Source: WHTB01 sp050699035 (GTDB lineage Bacteria > Actinomycetota > Actinomycetes > Propionibacteriales > Nocardioidaceae). From it: a stretch of DNA of 5,385 nucleotides. Both the position numbers and the translations under genes were made by a program. Shown piece after piece: positions 5,229 through 5,385 of this stretch. Position 1 is the stretch's first letter, and each line of letters starts with the position of its first letter. The DNA lies in assembly GCA_050699035.1 (NCBI GenBank), contig JBOHDE010000249.1, positions 1 to 5,385 on the forward strand, given 5' to 3'. Under the pieces are notes generated by a model. The model saw nothing but the letters and a program-made list of their open reading frames with translations, was not told the origin of the DNA and searched no databases.

Positions 5229-5385
5229 TTAGCCGGCCCGTGGTGGGTGTCGTTTGTCGGTGCGGTGCCGGCGGGCTGCGTGGGTGTCGAGGGTGAGCCG
5301 AACGGTTCAAGCCGCCTTCGTGGAGGAAGTGGTGGTGTGCCCAGCAGTACGCGACCAGTAACGCGAGGTCGGTGTGGCCGCCGTG
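5229..5385 (-). pseudogene. 3' end of a 13E12/HNH endonuclease-type gene with an apparent frameshift
   Basis: Read from the right edge on the minus strand, the first 25 codons give GGHTDLALLVAYCWAHHHFLHEGG, close to the end of the HNH domain of actinobacterial 13E12/DUF222 proteins (usual form GGxTDLxNLxxLCxxHHxxxHEGG). After HEGG the frame goes on as LNRSAHPRHPRS and would run through the neighbouring membrane-protein gene to 5044. Removing one A from TTGAACC (one of the T bases at 5306-5307 on the plus strand) gives HEGG-L-TVRLTLDTHAARRHRTD and a stop at 5231-5229. This tail is plausible for the family and ends 7 bp from the convergent gene. So a single inserted base probably breaks the gene, or the base call is wrong. 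The usual HNH asparagine in TDLxN also appears as Leu. The 5' part lies outside the window. The family call is good; pseudogene status is inferred. Confidence 0.65.

Noticed and set aside
5044..5310. 88-residue minus-strand open frame continuing the HNH remnant
   Set aside because: It runs antisense through the HAAS-like gene and loses family character after HEGG. The alternative frame stopping at 5229 is the more credible original end.

Overview
This is a high-GC window whose gene content points to an actinobacterium. The evidence is the strong G/C bias at third codon positions, a DrrA/DrrB-type exporter, an actinobacterial-style DUF2786 protein with a basic N-terminus, and the tail of a 13E12-type HNH endonuclease gene. 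I cannot name a genus from the sequence. No rRNA, tRNA, CRISPR array or insertion sequence is visible.

Layout from left to right. Bases 1-870 (minus) hold the first 290 codons of a TrkH/KtrB-family potassium channel subunit; the gene runs off the left edge and is hidden under misleading plus-strand reading frames. A 231-bp divergent gap (871-1101) separates it from a 438-residue DUF2786 protein (1102-2418, plus) of unknown function. A 60-bp convergent gap with a candidate hairpin terminator follows. Then comes a two-gene minus-strand operon, 4265 to 2479: a DrrA-type ABC ATPase followed by an ABC-2 permease, overlapping by 4 bp. Divergent from it across 57 bp is a second two-gene operon on the plus strand: a PadR-family repressor (4323-4667) overlapping by 19 bp a small membrane protein with an N-terminal HAAS/DUF1700-like helical domain (4649-5221). 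The last 157 bp (5229-5385, minus) are the 3' end of a 13E12/HNH gene that appears frameshifted.

The coherent functional unit is the four-gene block 2479-5221. It is an exporter (ATPase plus permease) divergent from a PadR regulator and a membrane-bound partner. The shared promoter region contains an 18-bp imperfect inverted repeat (4276-4293 and 4308-4325, 16 of 18 positions matching). Its arms overlap putative -10/-35 hexamers for both directions and the padR start codon. The likely reading is that PadR represses both itself and the exporter, as PadR-type regulators such as LmrR do for multidrug ABC transporters. The exported substrate and the role of the HAAS-like protein cannot be read from the sequence.

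I did not find a clearly novel biological system. The most informative items are the well-defined operator candidate, the unassigned HAAS-like partner, the uncharacterised N-terminal half of the DUF2786 protein, and the apparent single-base frameshift in the HNH gene.
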